Below are positions 1 through 7,940 of a DNA stretch of 64,000 bases, piece after piece. Each line of letters opens with the position of its first letter. Positions within the stretch are counted from its first letter, which is position 1. The notes under the pieces were generated by a model that saw only the letters and a list, made by a program, of their open reading frames with translations, was not told the DNA's origin and made no database searches. Both the position numbers and the translations under genes were made by a program. The DNA is from Blastopirellula marina (GTDB lineage Bacteria > Planctomycetota > Planctomycetia > Pirellulales > Pirellulaceae): the NCBI RefSeq assembly GCF_002967715.1, contig NZ_PUIA01000035.1:62001-126000 (forward strand), given 5' to 3'.

Positions 1-1
1 C

Positions 2-679
2 GTCGCCGGCGTCGATCGCAACGTGGGTCGAATCTTACAGCTGCTAAAGGACAAACATCTCGTTGATAATACGGTCGTGATTTTCTCGAGCGATCATGGC
101 TATAACATGGGACATAACGGGATTTGGCACAAAGGAAACGGACACTGGGTGCTGACCAAGAATCCACCAGCGACCCAGAATATCCCCAACGGCCAACGCC
201 CGAACATGTACGATAACTCGATCCGCGTCCCTACCATTATTCGCTGGCCGGGAACGATCAAGCCAGGTATCAAGATCGAACAAACCGTTTCTAATCTCGA
301 TTGGTTTCCGACTTTGTTGGAAATGGCAGGCGTCGAGCTTCCCTCTGATCTCAATATCCACGGAGAGAGCATTGTTCCGCTTCTGAAAGAGAAGAATGTG
401 GATTGGGACAACGACTTTTATGCCGAGTATAGCACCAAGCATCAGTCACACACCCATATGCGGATGATTCGCACGCCAGAGTGGAAGTTGATTCGCGATT
501 TCTTGAATGAAGGTCGCGATGAACTTTACCACTTAACCGATGATCCTGCGGAGGCGAATAACTTGATCAATGCGGATACACCCGAGGTCAAGTCCATCAT
601 CAAGACGCTCGACGCGAAGATTCTTGACAACATGAAGGCGATTAACGATCCCGTTCTGGCTTCCGCATCTGCCCGATAA
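2..679 (+). CDS. Sulfatase, C-terminal part (5' end outside window)
   Basis: The reading frame is open from base 2, so the gene begins before the window. The visible 225 residues are the C-terminal half of a type I sulfatase/alkaline-phosphatase-fold hydrolase. The metal-site segment SSDHGYNMGHNG (near base 85) supplies Asp and His ligands and is followed by HKGN, then by RVPTIIRWPG and the C-terminal subdomain with YHLTDDPAEANNL, typical of sulfatases that close with a 'details of damage to be reported' style DD.P.E..NL signature. The Cys/Ser that matures to formylglycine would lie upstream and cannot be seen. The product would hydrolyse sulfate esters, probably on algal polysaccharides, in the periplasm or outside the cell. 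A strong hairpin follows the stop codon. Confidence 0.9.
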   Translation, partial: VAGVDRNVGRILQLLKDKHLVDNTVVIFSSDHGYNMGHNGIWHKGNGHWVLTKNPPATQNIPNGQRPNMYDNSIRVPTIIRWPGTIKPGIKIEQTVSNLDWFPTLLEMAGVELPSDLNIHGESIVPLLKEKNVDWDNDFYAEYSTKHQSHTHMRMIRTPEWKLIRDFLNEGRDELYHLTDDPAEANNLINADTPEVKSIIKTLDAKILDNMKAINDPVLASASAR

Positions 680-710
680 TTGGCAGCCAATCATCCGGCT
701 GGCTCATGAA

Positions 711-738
711 AAAAGGGGACCCTTGTGGGTCCCCTTTT
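711..738. terminator. Bidirectional hairpin terminator
   Basis: A perfect 12-bp stem (711-722 paired with 727-738) closes on a 4-base loop. It has A-rich and T-rich ends, so it can work on both strands. It lies between the stop of the sulfatase (+) and the stop of the convergent Gly/Ser-rich protein gene (-). Confidence 0.85.
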
Positions 739-765
739 CTATTGGCATCTACCGTTTCAGCTTGG

Positions 766-2424
766 CTATTGAGCCGGTTGGCTGCTGTCCTGCTCTGGCT
801 CAGGCAGTCGAACCATCAGCCATGTCTGGGTTTCCTTTTCTCCGAAATGAACCAAAGCGGTCGCTTCGTCTTTCGTCAAGTTGTAGATCCCGGTTTCCAT
901 GACGATATCCTGGTTCTTGCCGTCAGCAAACTGCCAGGCAGCCCGCTGTGTCTTTTGGTCGACCATACCCTGAAGCGGTCGATCTTCGCCAGTGATGTCA
1001 TTGTAAAACGTTCCCGCGATGATCCCTTCCTTACTCACCGCCAGTTGCACCATCATCCCGGTATCGGTTGCCGATTCTTCGGCAATTGCGAAGACACCCA
1101 GTGGCATCCATTCGACCTTTTCCTCATCGAGATTCTCAGGCACACTTTCGGCAATGTTAACTGCCTGGGTGTAGTACTGATCGGCCGACGCATACTGCTG
1201 ATCGTTCACGTAGACATAGTTGTCACGATAGACCACGGTGGTGCCATAATCATACGTATAGGGCTGAGGCCACGCCGCCCAAGTAAACCACGTTCCAAAA
1301 GCGGCCCATGCCGCTGGACGCCAGCACCAACCATTGGGATACCGATTCCACGAGTTGTGCCAATGCCAATCATGACCGTGGTGATAACCGCCATCCCACC
1401 AATCTCGATTGAAGGGACGGCGATCATGATCGATGTTGGTCCACTTGTTGCGAATGTTGTTGATATTGTTTTCGCGATTACCAATGTTGACATTAATATT
1501 GTTGCGGTCGCCCCCACCAATATTCACTTTGTCACCACCGCCGATATTGATCCCGTCACCGCCGCCCGGGCGATTTGGCAATCGATCGCCGACATTGGGG
1601 CGATCACCCACATTTGGCCGATCTCCAATATTAGGACGATCACCCACGTTCGGCCGATCTCCAATATTGGGACGATCACCTACGTTCGGGCGGTCTCCAA
1701 TATTGGGACGATCGCCCGTTCCCGGGCGGTTCGGGAAGCGGTCGCCGCTGCCACCACCAGGCGTTCCTGGAAGATCGAGGAAGTCTTTCAGATCATTTTT
1801 GCTGGGACGCGAGAAGCCCGAATCGCTTCCTCCAGGGCGGGTGAAGCTTGGACGATCACCCGTGCCTGGTCGATCGAAACTGGGACGATTGCCATCTCCA
1901 CTTCCTGGACGTGTAATACCTGGGCGGTTGCTGTCGCCACTCCCAGGCCGCGTGACTCCAGGACGATTCGCACTATCTCCGCTGCCAGGACGAGTGATGC
2001 CTGGTCGATTGTTGCTGGAACCACTTCCCGGCGTCGTAATACTGGGACGAGTCGCTCCTCCGGTACTTGGCCGTGAAATGCTCGGCGTGCTTCCGGTCGA
2101 TGGACGACTAATTGTAGGCCGACTCGATGTCGGTCGATTTACCGAGGGAGTACTGATCGACGGACGGCTCGGCGATGGAGAGGGACGGCTGATCGATGGA
2201 GATGGTCGACTTACCGAAGGAGATGGTCGACTAACGGAAGGTCGGCTCATTGAGGGCGTATGACCGCCACCACTGGGACGCGAGATCGAATGACCGCCGC
2301 CACCTCCGCCAATGGATCTTCCTCCGCCACCACCACCGCCACGTCCACCACGAGCGTAAGCGTCGCCGACAACCAGCGAGCCGATCATGGCTGCTACAAC
2401 CAATGTCGTTAACTTTGTCTTCAT
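766..2424 (-). CDS. Secreted low-complexity Gly/Arg-Pro-Ser repeat protein
   Basis: A 552-residue protein with a clear Sec signal peptide (MKTKLTTLVVAAMIGSLVVGDAYA). A Gly-rich stretch follows (about residues 25-50), then a long RPS/RPGxxD low-complexity region to about residue 230, then a 12-residue tandem repeat alternating NIGDRP and NVGDRP. A His/Trp-rich segment (about 345-385) leads into a globular C-terminal domain (about 400-545) with no motif that I recognise. The composition suits an extracellular or wall-associated structural protein. Similar disordered cell-surface proteins are common in planctomycetes and are often given only generic names. Two long plus-strand ORFs across it are by-products of its biased codons. 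The function is unknown; secretion is well supported. Confidence 0.8.
   Translation of the reverse strand: MKTKLTTLVVAAMIGSLVVGDAYARGGRGGGGGGGRSIGGGGGGHSISRPSGGGHTPSMSRPSVSRPSPSVSRPSPSISRPSPSPSRPSISTPSVNRPTSSRPTISRPSTGSTPSISRPSTGGATRPSITTPGSGSSNNRPGITRPGSGDSANRPGVTRPGSGDSNRPGITRPGSGDGNRPSFDRPGTGDRPSFTRPGGSDSGFSRPSKNDLKDFLDLPGTPGGGSGDRFPNRPGTGDRPNIGDRPNVGDRPNIGDRPNVGDRPNIGDRPNVGDRPNVGDRLPNRPGGGDGINIGGGDKVNIGGGDRNNINVNIGNRENNINNIRNKWTNIDHDRRPFNRDWWDGGYHHGHDWHWHNSWNRYPNGWCWRPAAWAAFGTWFTWAAWPQPYTYDYGTTVVYRDNYVYVNDQQYASADQYYTQAVNIAESVPENLDEEKVEWMPLGVFAIAEESATDTGMMVQLAVSKEGIIAGTFYNDITGEDRPLQGMVDQKTQRAAWQFADGKNQDIVMETGIYNLTKDEATALVHFGEKETQTWLMVRLPEPEQDSSQPAQ
1585..1725. repeat. 36-bp tandem coding repeat
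   Basis: About three and a half near-identical 36-bp units encode the 12-residue NVGDRP-NIGDRP repeat of the minus-strand protein. Units differ mainly at third codon positions, so selection appears to hold the peptide. It is a candidate length-variable locus. Confidence 0.8.
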
Positions 2425-2465
2425 AGGACTATCCTTGCGCGTTGAGTTGTGCGATTTGATTCTTG

Positions 2466-3476
2466 TTATTCAGCTGCCCGAACCATGGTGAACGTATCGA
2501 TACTGGGGAGCAGCTCGCCGTCGACCTGGCGACCAATCGACTTGAATTCGATCGTATTTTCATCCATCAAGTCGTAAATGTTGGTCGACGATGCGCGACG
2601 TCCGTCAGGCAGCACATTCAGTGCCTGAACCGTCCAACGATTTCCTTGATTCGACCATCGCCCGGTACCGAAACCGCCATCAGAATCGAACGTCCACGAG
2701 CGGATCGCGCCGGCGCTGGGGTCCCAGCCAACGACCTGCGTTCCCTCGAAGTCGACCTGGTCCTGAATGAATACACGGAACGTTCGGACTATGAAGTTAT
2801 TATTCGTTGTCCAGCGACCGGTTGTTTCGACGGTAATGCCCTCCTCTGAGTTGTCCACCCACGTTCCAATCATCCATTCAAGAGCCTGAAGTTGCTCGTA
2901 GTGTGTCGGAGCAGGCTGCGCCGCTTCCTCTTCTTTAACGGTATCGATTCGCCAACCGTCAGCAGTCTTCACGTGGATGGCCTCGTAGGTTGTCTCGTTG
3001 GGTCCCTGCCCTTCGAGAATCACTCGGGCAACCCCTGTTTCAGAAGCGACATGAGGCGAGAGCATCTTGATTTGGGTATCCACCAGTTCTAACTTCGCAC
3101 CTGAGTTCTCCTTGAAGTACGTTGCGAAGTCATCCTCCAGAGCCTGACGTCCTTTCAGGACATCGCCGCCGGGTGTGACATATTCACCATTTTCAGTCCA
3201 ATGGGCGGCTAAGGCTTTGGCATCTCCCTTGTTAAACGCGGCAGCATAGGAGTCGACGGCAGCCAAGATTTCTGCTTCGTCCTTGGTAAGTACCAACTCA
3301 ATCTCGACGACCGCACCTCCCACATCTGGGGCATCTTCAGCGGAAGCTGGGGCCGCATCTTCTTGTACCTTTTTTCCGTTTTCCGTGTTAGCAGGAGCGG
3401 CCGGATTGGCATCCTGAGACCAACTTGACCCGCAAAGCAGCAGAGCCACGGCAAGACCCGCAAATAGTCGTTTCAT
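2466..3476 (-). CDS. Secreted SnoaL/NTF2-like (SgcJ/DUF4440-type) protein
   Basis: A 336-residue protein starting at MKRLFAGLAVALLLC; an upstream in-frame start at 3491 would add five residues ahead of the signal peptide and is less likely. The signal peptide is followed by an Ala/Pro/Glu-rich linker to about residue 60. An NTF2-like domain comes next (about 62-180), with the typical opening EAEILAAVDSYAAAFNKGDAKALAAHWTENGEYV. The C-terminal half (about 190-335) is a beta-rich domain with repeated Trp residues (WMIGTW, GRWTTNNN, VVGWDPSAG, GRWSNQGNRW) resembling lipocalin-like DUF1579-type domains. No catalytic set is evident. The family includes ligand-binding and small-molecule-modifying proteins, so the role here is open. 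It lies 41 bp upstream of, and codirectional with, the RPS-repeat protein gene, so the two may be cotranscribed. Confidence 0.8.
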   Translation of the reverse strand: MKRLFAGLAVALLLCGSSWSQDANPAAPANTENGKKVQEDAAPASAEDAPDVGGAVVEIELVLTKDEAEILAAVDSYAAAFNKGDAKALAAHWTENGEYVTPGGDVLKGRQALEDDFATYFKENSGAKLELVDTQIKMLSPHVASETGVARVILEGQGPNETTYEAIHVKTADGWRIDTVKEEEAAQPAPTHYEQLQALEWMIGTWVDNSEEGITVETTGRWTTNNNFIVRTFRVFIQDQVDFEGTQVVGWDPSAGAIRSWTFDSDGGFGTGRWSNQGNRWTVQALNVLPDGRRASSTNIYDLMDENTIEFKSIGRQVDGELLPSIDTFTMVRAAE

Positions 3477-3755
3477 GTTGTACCTAGCCAATGCAAAGTA
3501 AGAGCAATGCTGTCAAAGTCACGGCAATGGGATGTCATAGATGGCTTCGAACAGCGAAATCCATGTACTCATCTATCAACATAGCGGTCCCACCAACAGA
3601 AAGCCACAAATCGAGGACTATTCCCCAACTTTTCACCTCATCAAAGTTGGGTGATGGACGGTACTCTCGGCAGACGTATCGCCAGAGGTTTAAAATCACG
3701 ATATCGCGCCATTATTTGGCGTCAGATTTGAAATTGGGGGCTGAAAGAGATTGCT

Positions 3756-4307
3756 ATGGAATCGACCTCACCTACATCCCCGCAAGCGTCGGGAATTTCC
3801 CCGGAATTCGCTCAACACCTGATTGCCAGTCAGAGTGCGCTGTACGCCTTTATTGCTTCCTTAATGGGGGGTGTTTCGGAAGCGAATGACGTACTTCAAG
3901 AAACCAATCTCAAACTTTGCAACAAGGCAAGCGAATACGATCCAGCGCAGCCGTTTCTCCGCTGGGCATATGTCTTTGCACGCTTCGAGGTCATGGCCTG
4001 GCGCAAAAAGCAGTCTCGCTCGCGAATTGTCTTGGATGATGAACTGGTTGCCCTGATTGCTTCCGACTGGGATGGCACCGCCGGCGACTCAACTCAGCAA
4101 ATTACCGCGCTCGAAGGATGCCTTGACAAACTACCCCAGCAACAACGAGACCTACTCGACGCTCGCTACGGACGAGGAGAAGCGGTGCAGGATATCGCTG
4201 CCCGTCAATGCCGTACCGAGAATGCGATGTCGGCGTTGTTTTATCGCGTCCGCAAGACCCTGGCAGACTGCATTGAATTGGCCCTTCGTCAGGAGGCCTA
4301 CGAATGA
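3756..4307 (+). CDS. ECF-type RNA polymerase sigma factor
   Basis: A 183-residue sigma-70-family protein. Region 2 spans about residues 20-95 (LYAFIASLMGGVSEANDVLQETNLKLC, then FLRWAYVFARFEVMAWRKK). Region 4 spans about 115-175 (ALEGCLDKLPQQQRDLLDARYGRGEAVQDIAARQCRTENAMSALFYRVRKTLADCI). There is no region 1 or 3, as expected for ECF factors; this spacing is typical of the large planctomycete/verrucomicrobial group. The purine-rich GGGGGCTGAAAGAG ahead of the ATG can serve as a ribosome site. The stop codon overlaps the start of the FecR protein gene (ATGA), so the pair is translationally coupled. It presumably recruits RNA polymerase to its own operon and perhaps other promoters, under control of the downstream FecR protein. 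Confidence 0.92.
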   Translation: MESTSPTSPQASGISPEFAQHLIASQSALYAFIASLMGGVSEANDVLQETNLKLCNKASEYDPAQPFLRWAYVFARFEVMAWRKKQSRSRIVLDDELVALIASDWDGTAGDSTQQITALEGCLDKLPQQQRDLLDARYGRGEAVQDIAARQCRTENAMSALFYRVRKTLADCIELALRQEAYE

Positions 4308-5641
4308 ACAATCAAAGCAGGTTCGTCACCCTCTGCAACGCGGTTCTGGAAGGTCAGGCAAATGAAGCCGAGCTTGCCGAATTCCAAACGGCTCTCCGAG
4401 ACGATCCCCAGTGTCGTCAGGCCTACCGCGATCAAATGAAGATCCATGCCTATCTGACCTGGCAACATGGTCGTGCAGCGGTCGATGAGTCGCTGGTTAT
4501 TTCCACAAAACCAGAAACACCTTCTTCAATTTCGCGATGGAACTTCTCGGCCCTGGGTTTAGCTCTCTCGCTTCTTATACTCGCAGTCGGGCTTACCGGG
4601 TGGTGGCTATCGTCAGCAAATGGAATTCCCCTAGTGGTAATTTCGGCAACCGACCTGGAACTGGCCAAAGGAAGCCGCATCTACCGACGGCAAATTGATA
4701 TTCCCCAAGGCTCTTTGAAGTTTCGGCTCGATTCAGGGGCAGAGATCGAGGCGATTGGTCCCGTTCAGTTCGAGCTTGTCAGCGACATGCTGCTGCGCGT
4801 CACGCATGGTAGTGTCACGGTTGACGTGGGGGATGACGCGATCGGATTTCAAGTGGAAACCGCCGAGGCTCAGATCATTGATCTGGGAACACGATTTGGT
4901 GTTTCCGTTCGCGATACCGGCGAGACCGATGTCGTGGTCTTTGAAGGGGCTGTCGACGTTCACACACCTCCCCGGCAATCGAAACCATCCCAGGCAATTG
5001 CCAATCTTAAAGAAGGGGAAGCGATTCGCGTTGATAAAGGAAAAGGTTCGAAACGATTGACGAGCGTAGTCGTTCGCGGTGAACGCGACGAGGTTCTCGC
5101 TGGCAACAAGGATCCGACACCGGTGATCACTGACATCAACGACAATGGAAAACATCATCGCAAGAATCGCTGCTATAGCGTACGTGTCGGTGGTTTAGGA
5201 CCACCGACCAAAAGCTATGTCGGACTGGGGCTCCCAAAGTGGCGACCGCTGAAGGGAGAGCGTTTTCCGGAAACGATGCGTGGTGCCGATGTCGTGTTGA
5301 TGTATTCGCAGGACCGATTCTATCCGAACCTCGAATATTACGTGAACATTTCCGTACCCAGTCGCCTGTTTGTCTGGCACGATTCACGATTGGAGCCTCC
5401 CGATTGGCTGTCCAATGATTTTGAAAAGACCGACGTAAAACTGCGAAGCGGTCCCTGGCCTCCTTCCAACGATATCATTTCCTCGATCGAGGTGTCGGAT
5501 GGAGAAGACATTTACGTTGAATACGAAGTCTGGCAGCGCGATGTCTCTGCAGGCACCGTTACGCTGGGAGGGAATCACAACCGGTCGACCAGCACGCGTT
5601 ACGCCATGTACGGCATCGCCGCCAAAGCTTTGGAGCAGTAA
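4304..5641 (+). CDS. FecR-domain transmembrane anti-sigma-type regulator
   Basis: A 445-residue protein coupled to the sigma gene by a 4-bp overlap. The N-terminal about 55 residues (cytosolic, helical, with LAEFQTALRDDPQCRQAYRDQM) match the zf-HC2-like start of planctomycete FecR proteins but lack the zinc Cys/His cluster. One membrane helix lies near residues 78-100 (FSALGLALSLLILAVGLTGWW). The periplasmic FecR domain follows (about 145-240; VTHGSVTVDVGDDAIGFQVETAEAQIIDLGTRFGV). The last about 150 residues form a domain that I do not recognise. By analogy with FecR/FecI, it would relay an extracellular state to the partner sigma factor; this is inference from family and position. Confidence 0.85.
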   Translation: MNNQSRFVTLCNAVLEGQANEAELAEFQTALRDDPQCRQAYRDQMKIHAYLTWQHGRAAVDESLVISTKPETPSSISRWNFSALGLALSLLILAVGLTGWWLSSANGIPLVVISATDLELAKGSRIYRRQIDIPQGSLKFRLDSGAEIEAIGPVQFELVSDMLLRVTHGSVTVDVGDDAIGFQVETAEAQIIDLGTRFGVSVRDTGETDVVVFEGAVDVHTPPRQSKPSQAIANLKEGEAIRVDKGKGSKRLTSVVVRGERDEVLAGNKDPTPVITDINDNGKHHRKNRCYSVRVGGLGPPTKSYVGLGLPKWRPLKGERFPETMRGADVVLMYSQDRFYPNLEYYVNISVPSRLFVWHDSRLEPPDWLSNDFEKTDVKLRSGPWPPSNDIISSIEVSDGEDIYVEYEVWQRDVSAGTVTLGGNHNRSTSTRYAMYGIAAKALEQ

Positions 5642-5750
5642 TTCTCCAAGAACCAAGTCAGATAATCAAATGAGTAGCTGTAGGTCACTACGCCTGAAAG
5701 TTCATCTTCCCATACTCCTTTTCGGCCACCTGGCAAAGAGAATACTCCCG

Positions 5751-7091
5751 ATGAAAGCTCTTCTTGGAACCTGCTGTATCGCCGCTACCTTTCTTCTGGC
5801 CTTGTGCCTATTTGCAAGCGACGTATTGGCTGCCAGCAAGGACCCTGCGAAACCGAACGTCATCATCCTTTTCTCAGATGATGCCGGGTACAACGAGTTC
5901 TCGATGCACGGAGCTGAACTCTTTCCAACGCCCCGCATCAACTCGATCGCCGCTAATGGCGTTCGCTTCACCAACGGCTACGTTTCCGGGACCGTCTGCA
6001 GTCCATCCCGTGCTGGTCTGCTAACGGGTCGGTATCAGAATCGCTTCGGACACGAGTTCAACATCCCCCCGGCATATAGCGAAACAAATGGCCTGCCGTT
6101 GGAAGAAACGACCATTGCCGACGTGATGAAGCAAGCAGGCTACCAGACCATTGCCCTTGGTAAATGGCACCTGGGATATGCTCCCAAGTTCCATCCCATG
6201 GAGCGTGGCTTCACGGATTTCTATGGCTTTCTGCAAGGGTCACGAAGCTACTTCCCTCTCGATAAACCGAATCGCCTGAATCAACTTCTGCGAGATCGCG
6301 AACCAGTGACACCGGAAAGCTTCGAGTACATGACCGATGAACTGGCACTTGCTGCGGCCGATTACATCGCCCAAAGCGAAGACCGCCCCTTCTTCATGTA
6401 CGTTGCCTTCAATGCGATCCATACGCCAAATCACGTCTTACAGGCCGACCTCGACTCGCTGGGAGGAGATAGCCGCCAGGCCAAGCACCGCGCCATGACG
6501 ATCGCCCTCGACCGCGCCGTGGGGACCGTACTGGATGCCATCGAGCAGCAAGAGATCAAGGATAACACGATCGTTATCTTCCTGAACGATAACGGTGGCG
6601 CGACTGGGCACGACAATACACCTTTGCGAGGCAAAAAAGGTTCGGCCTGGGAAGGTGGGATTCGCGTGCCTTTCGTCATGCAGTGGCCAGGCAAGATCGC
6701 TGCAGGGAAGGTTGTCGACGAGGCCGTTATCGCCCTAGACATCTTCCCGACCGCCATGAGTGCCGCTGGCGTTTCCCAGTCGCCAGGACTCCCCTTAGAT
6801 GGCACCGACCTGATGCCCTTTCTGACCGGCAAGACCCCAACCCCACCGCATAAGACCTTATTCTGGAAGAGCGGAGCTAACTGGGCGGTTCGCGATGGCA
6901 ATCTGAAATTGGTGGTGGCCACGGGCGGATCGGGCGAGCCAGAACTGTATGACCTGAGCCAAGACGCCGAGGAGAAGGTCAATATCGCGACTCAACACCC
7001 AGAGCAGGTCAAGAAGATGGAAACGATGTACATGGAGTGGAAGAAGGATTTCCCCACCCCTACGTGGGGAGGTGGCAGAGCGAAAATGTAA
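5751..7091 (+). CDS. Secreted type I sulfatase
   Basis: A 446-residue arylsulfatase-family enzyme. I chose the ATG at 5751 because it gives a clean signal peptide (MKALLGTCCIAATFLLALCLFASDVLAA); the frame is open farther upstream inside the FecR gene. Metal ligands sit in PNVIILFSDDAGY (Asp43/Asp44). The maturation motif C-S-P-S-R at residue 83 supplies the Cys converted to formylglycine. Other hallmarks are ALGKWHLG (about 152) and the second metal site FLNDNGGATGHDN (about 280). The length is normal. It would cleave sulfate esters of polysaccharides in the periplasm or outside. It lies 109 bp after the sigma/FecR pair and probably belongs to that operon. A formylglycine-generating or radical-SAM maturase is needed but is not in the window. 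Confidence 0.93.
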   Translation: MKALLGTCCIAATFLLALCLFASDVLAASKDPAKPNVIILFSDDAGYNEFSMHGAELFPTPRINSIAANGVRFTNGYVSGTVCSPSRAGLLTGRYQNRFGHEFNIPPAYSETNGLPLEETTIADVMKQAGYQTIALGKWHLGYAPKFHPMERGFTDFYGFLQGSRSYFPLDKPNRLNQLLRDREPVTPESFEYMTDELALAAADYIAQSEDRPFFMYVAFNAIHTPNHVLQADLDSLGGDSRQAKHRAMTIALDRAVGTVLDAIEQQEIKDNTIVIFLNDNGGATGHDNTPLRGKKGSAWEGGIRVPFVMQWPGKIAAGKVVDEAVIALDIFPTAMSAAGVSQSPGLPLDGTDLMPFLTGKTPTPPHKTLFWKSGANWAVRDGNLKLVVATGGSGEPELYDLSQDAEEKVNIATQHPEQVKKMETMYMEWKKDFPTPTWGGGRAKM

Positions 7092-7147
7092 TTGCCCATA
7101 GAGCCTGTGGCCATTTAACCGCAAGCTCGACCGAAGATGAATCACCA

Positions 7148-7181
7148 GCGAGTGCGAACAGCCTTCCCAGTTCGCACTCGC
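7148..7181 (+). terminator. Hairpin after the sulfatase operon
   Basis: A perfect 12-bp stem (7148-7159 with 7170-7181) closes on a 10-base loop and is followed by a short CTTCTT stretch. It lies 57 bp after the sulfatase stop and before the next sigma operon. The T-tract is weak, so termination is likely but not certain. The rest of 7092-7389 holds nothing that I can identify beyond a probable promoter region. Confidence 0.65.
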
Positions 7182-7389
7182 CTTCTTGTCAATCACCGTA
7201 AACTCTTACACCACAGCGGGTTTCACAAAGACGCATCGCTCCCTCAAGTCCCATAACCCGCGTCTACGGCGTGCCGAGGAAATCGGCAATTCTTGTCTAC
7301 CAACCGATTTCCCAAGGGGAATTTGGGACGCCACGGTAGAATACTTAATGCGATAGAACCTTCCCGCATTGGTCTTCTCCCTCCACATC

Positions 7390-7926
7390 ATGGTCGAGCC
7401 AACCTCCTCGCATCGAGATCCGACTCCTTTCGTTGAATTGATTGTGAAATTCGAAAGGCCCTTGATGCGTTATATCCGGTCTTTGGTCCCTCGGCTGGAT
7501 GACGCGGAAGAAGTTTGGCAAGCCACGGCCATCGTCTTGTGGGAGAAGTTCGACGAGTTTGATCACGAGCGAGAATTCCTTCCCTGGGCCCAGAAATTCG
7601 CCTACTTCGAGTCCTTGAAACAGAGACGCAAAGTTGCCCGCGATCGGATGGTGTTCTCGGAAAGTGCGATGCAGGCCATTGCGGACACGCACCAGGCCTC
7701 GCAGGAACATTTAGACCGCCGAAGTCGTGCCTTGAAGACTTGCATGGAAGCCCTGGAAGGAAAAGATCTGGCGTTGCTCAGGTCTCGCTACGACTCTGAG
7801 ATCACCATCGGGGAACTTGCCAGCCAGTTAGAAACGACTGCCAAGACCTTGTACCGTCGTTTAGACCGAATACGTGACAAGCTGGCCCAATGCGTTCGTC
7901 GACGTGTGGCCTTGGCCGAAGAATAA
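7390..7926 (+). CDS. ECF-type RNA polymerase sigma factor (second)
   Basis: A 178-residue sigma factor. The ATG at 7390 (MVEPTSSHRD) is preferred to one seven codons upstream. Region 2: LIVKFERPLMRYIRSLVPRLDDAEEVWQATAIVLWEKFDEFD, then FLPWAQKFAYFESLKQRRK. Region 4: CMEALEGKDLALLRSRYDSEITIGELASQLETTAKTLYRRLDRIRDKLAQCV. It has the same family layout as the sigma factor at 3756, but clearly divergent sequence, so it is not a recent duplicate. Fourteen bases separate it from the FecR/LamG gene. It probably drives the four-gene operon that follows. Confidence 0.9.
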   Translation: MVEPTSSHRDPTPFVELIVKFERPLMRYIRSLVPRLDDAEEVWQATAIVLWEKFDEFDHEREFLPWAQKFAYFESLKQRRKVARDRMVFSESAMQAIADTHQASQEHLDRRSRALKTCMEALEGKDLALLRSRYDSEITIGELASQLETTAKTLYRRLDRIRDKLAQCVRRRVALAEE

Positions 7927-7940
7927 TAGTCGAAAGCTCC

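Noticed and set aside
1585-1725. CRISPR-like array
   Set aside because: Units are contiguous 36-bp tandem copies with no unique spacers and encode a regular peptide repeat.
706-2263. Long plus-strand ORFs (706-2076 and 1433-2263) across the RPS-repeat gene
   Set aside because: They have biased composition from reading the minus-strand Gly/Pro/Ser codons backwards, show no known domain and overlap the better-supported secreted protein.
3491-3889. Plus-strand ORF of 132 residues before and into the sigma factor gene
   Set aside because: It overlaps the sigma factor in another frame and has no recognisable motif or ribosome site.
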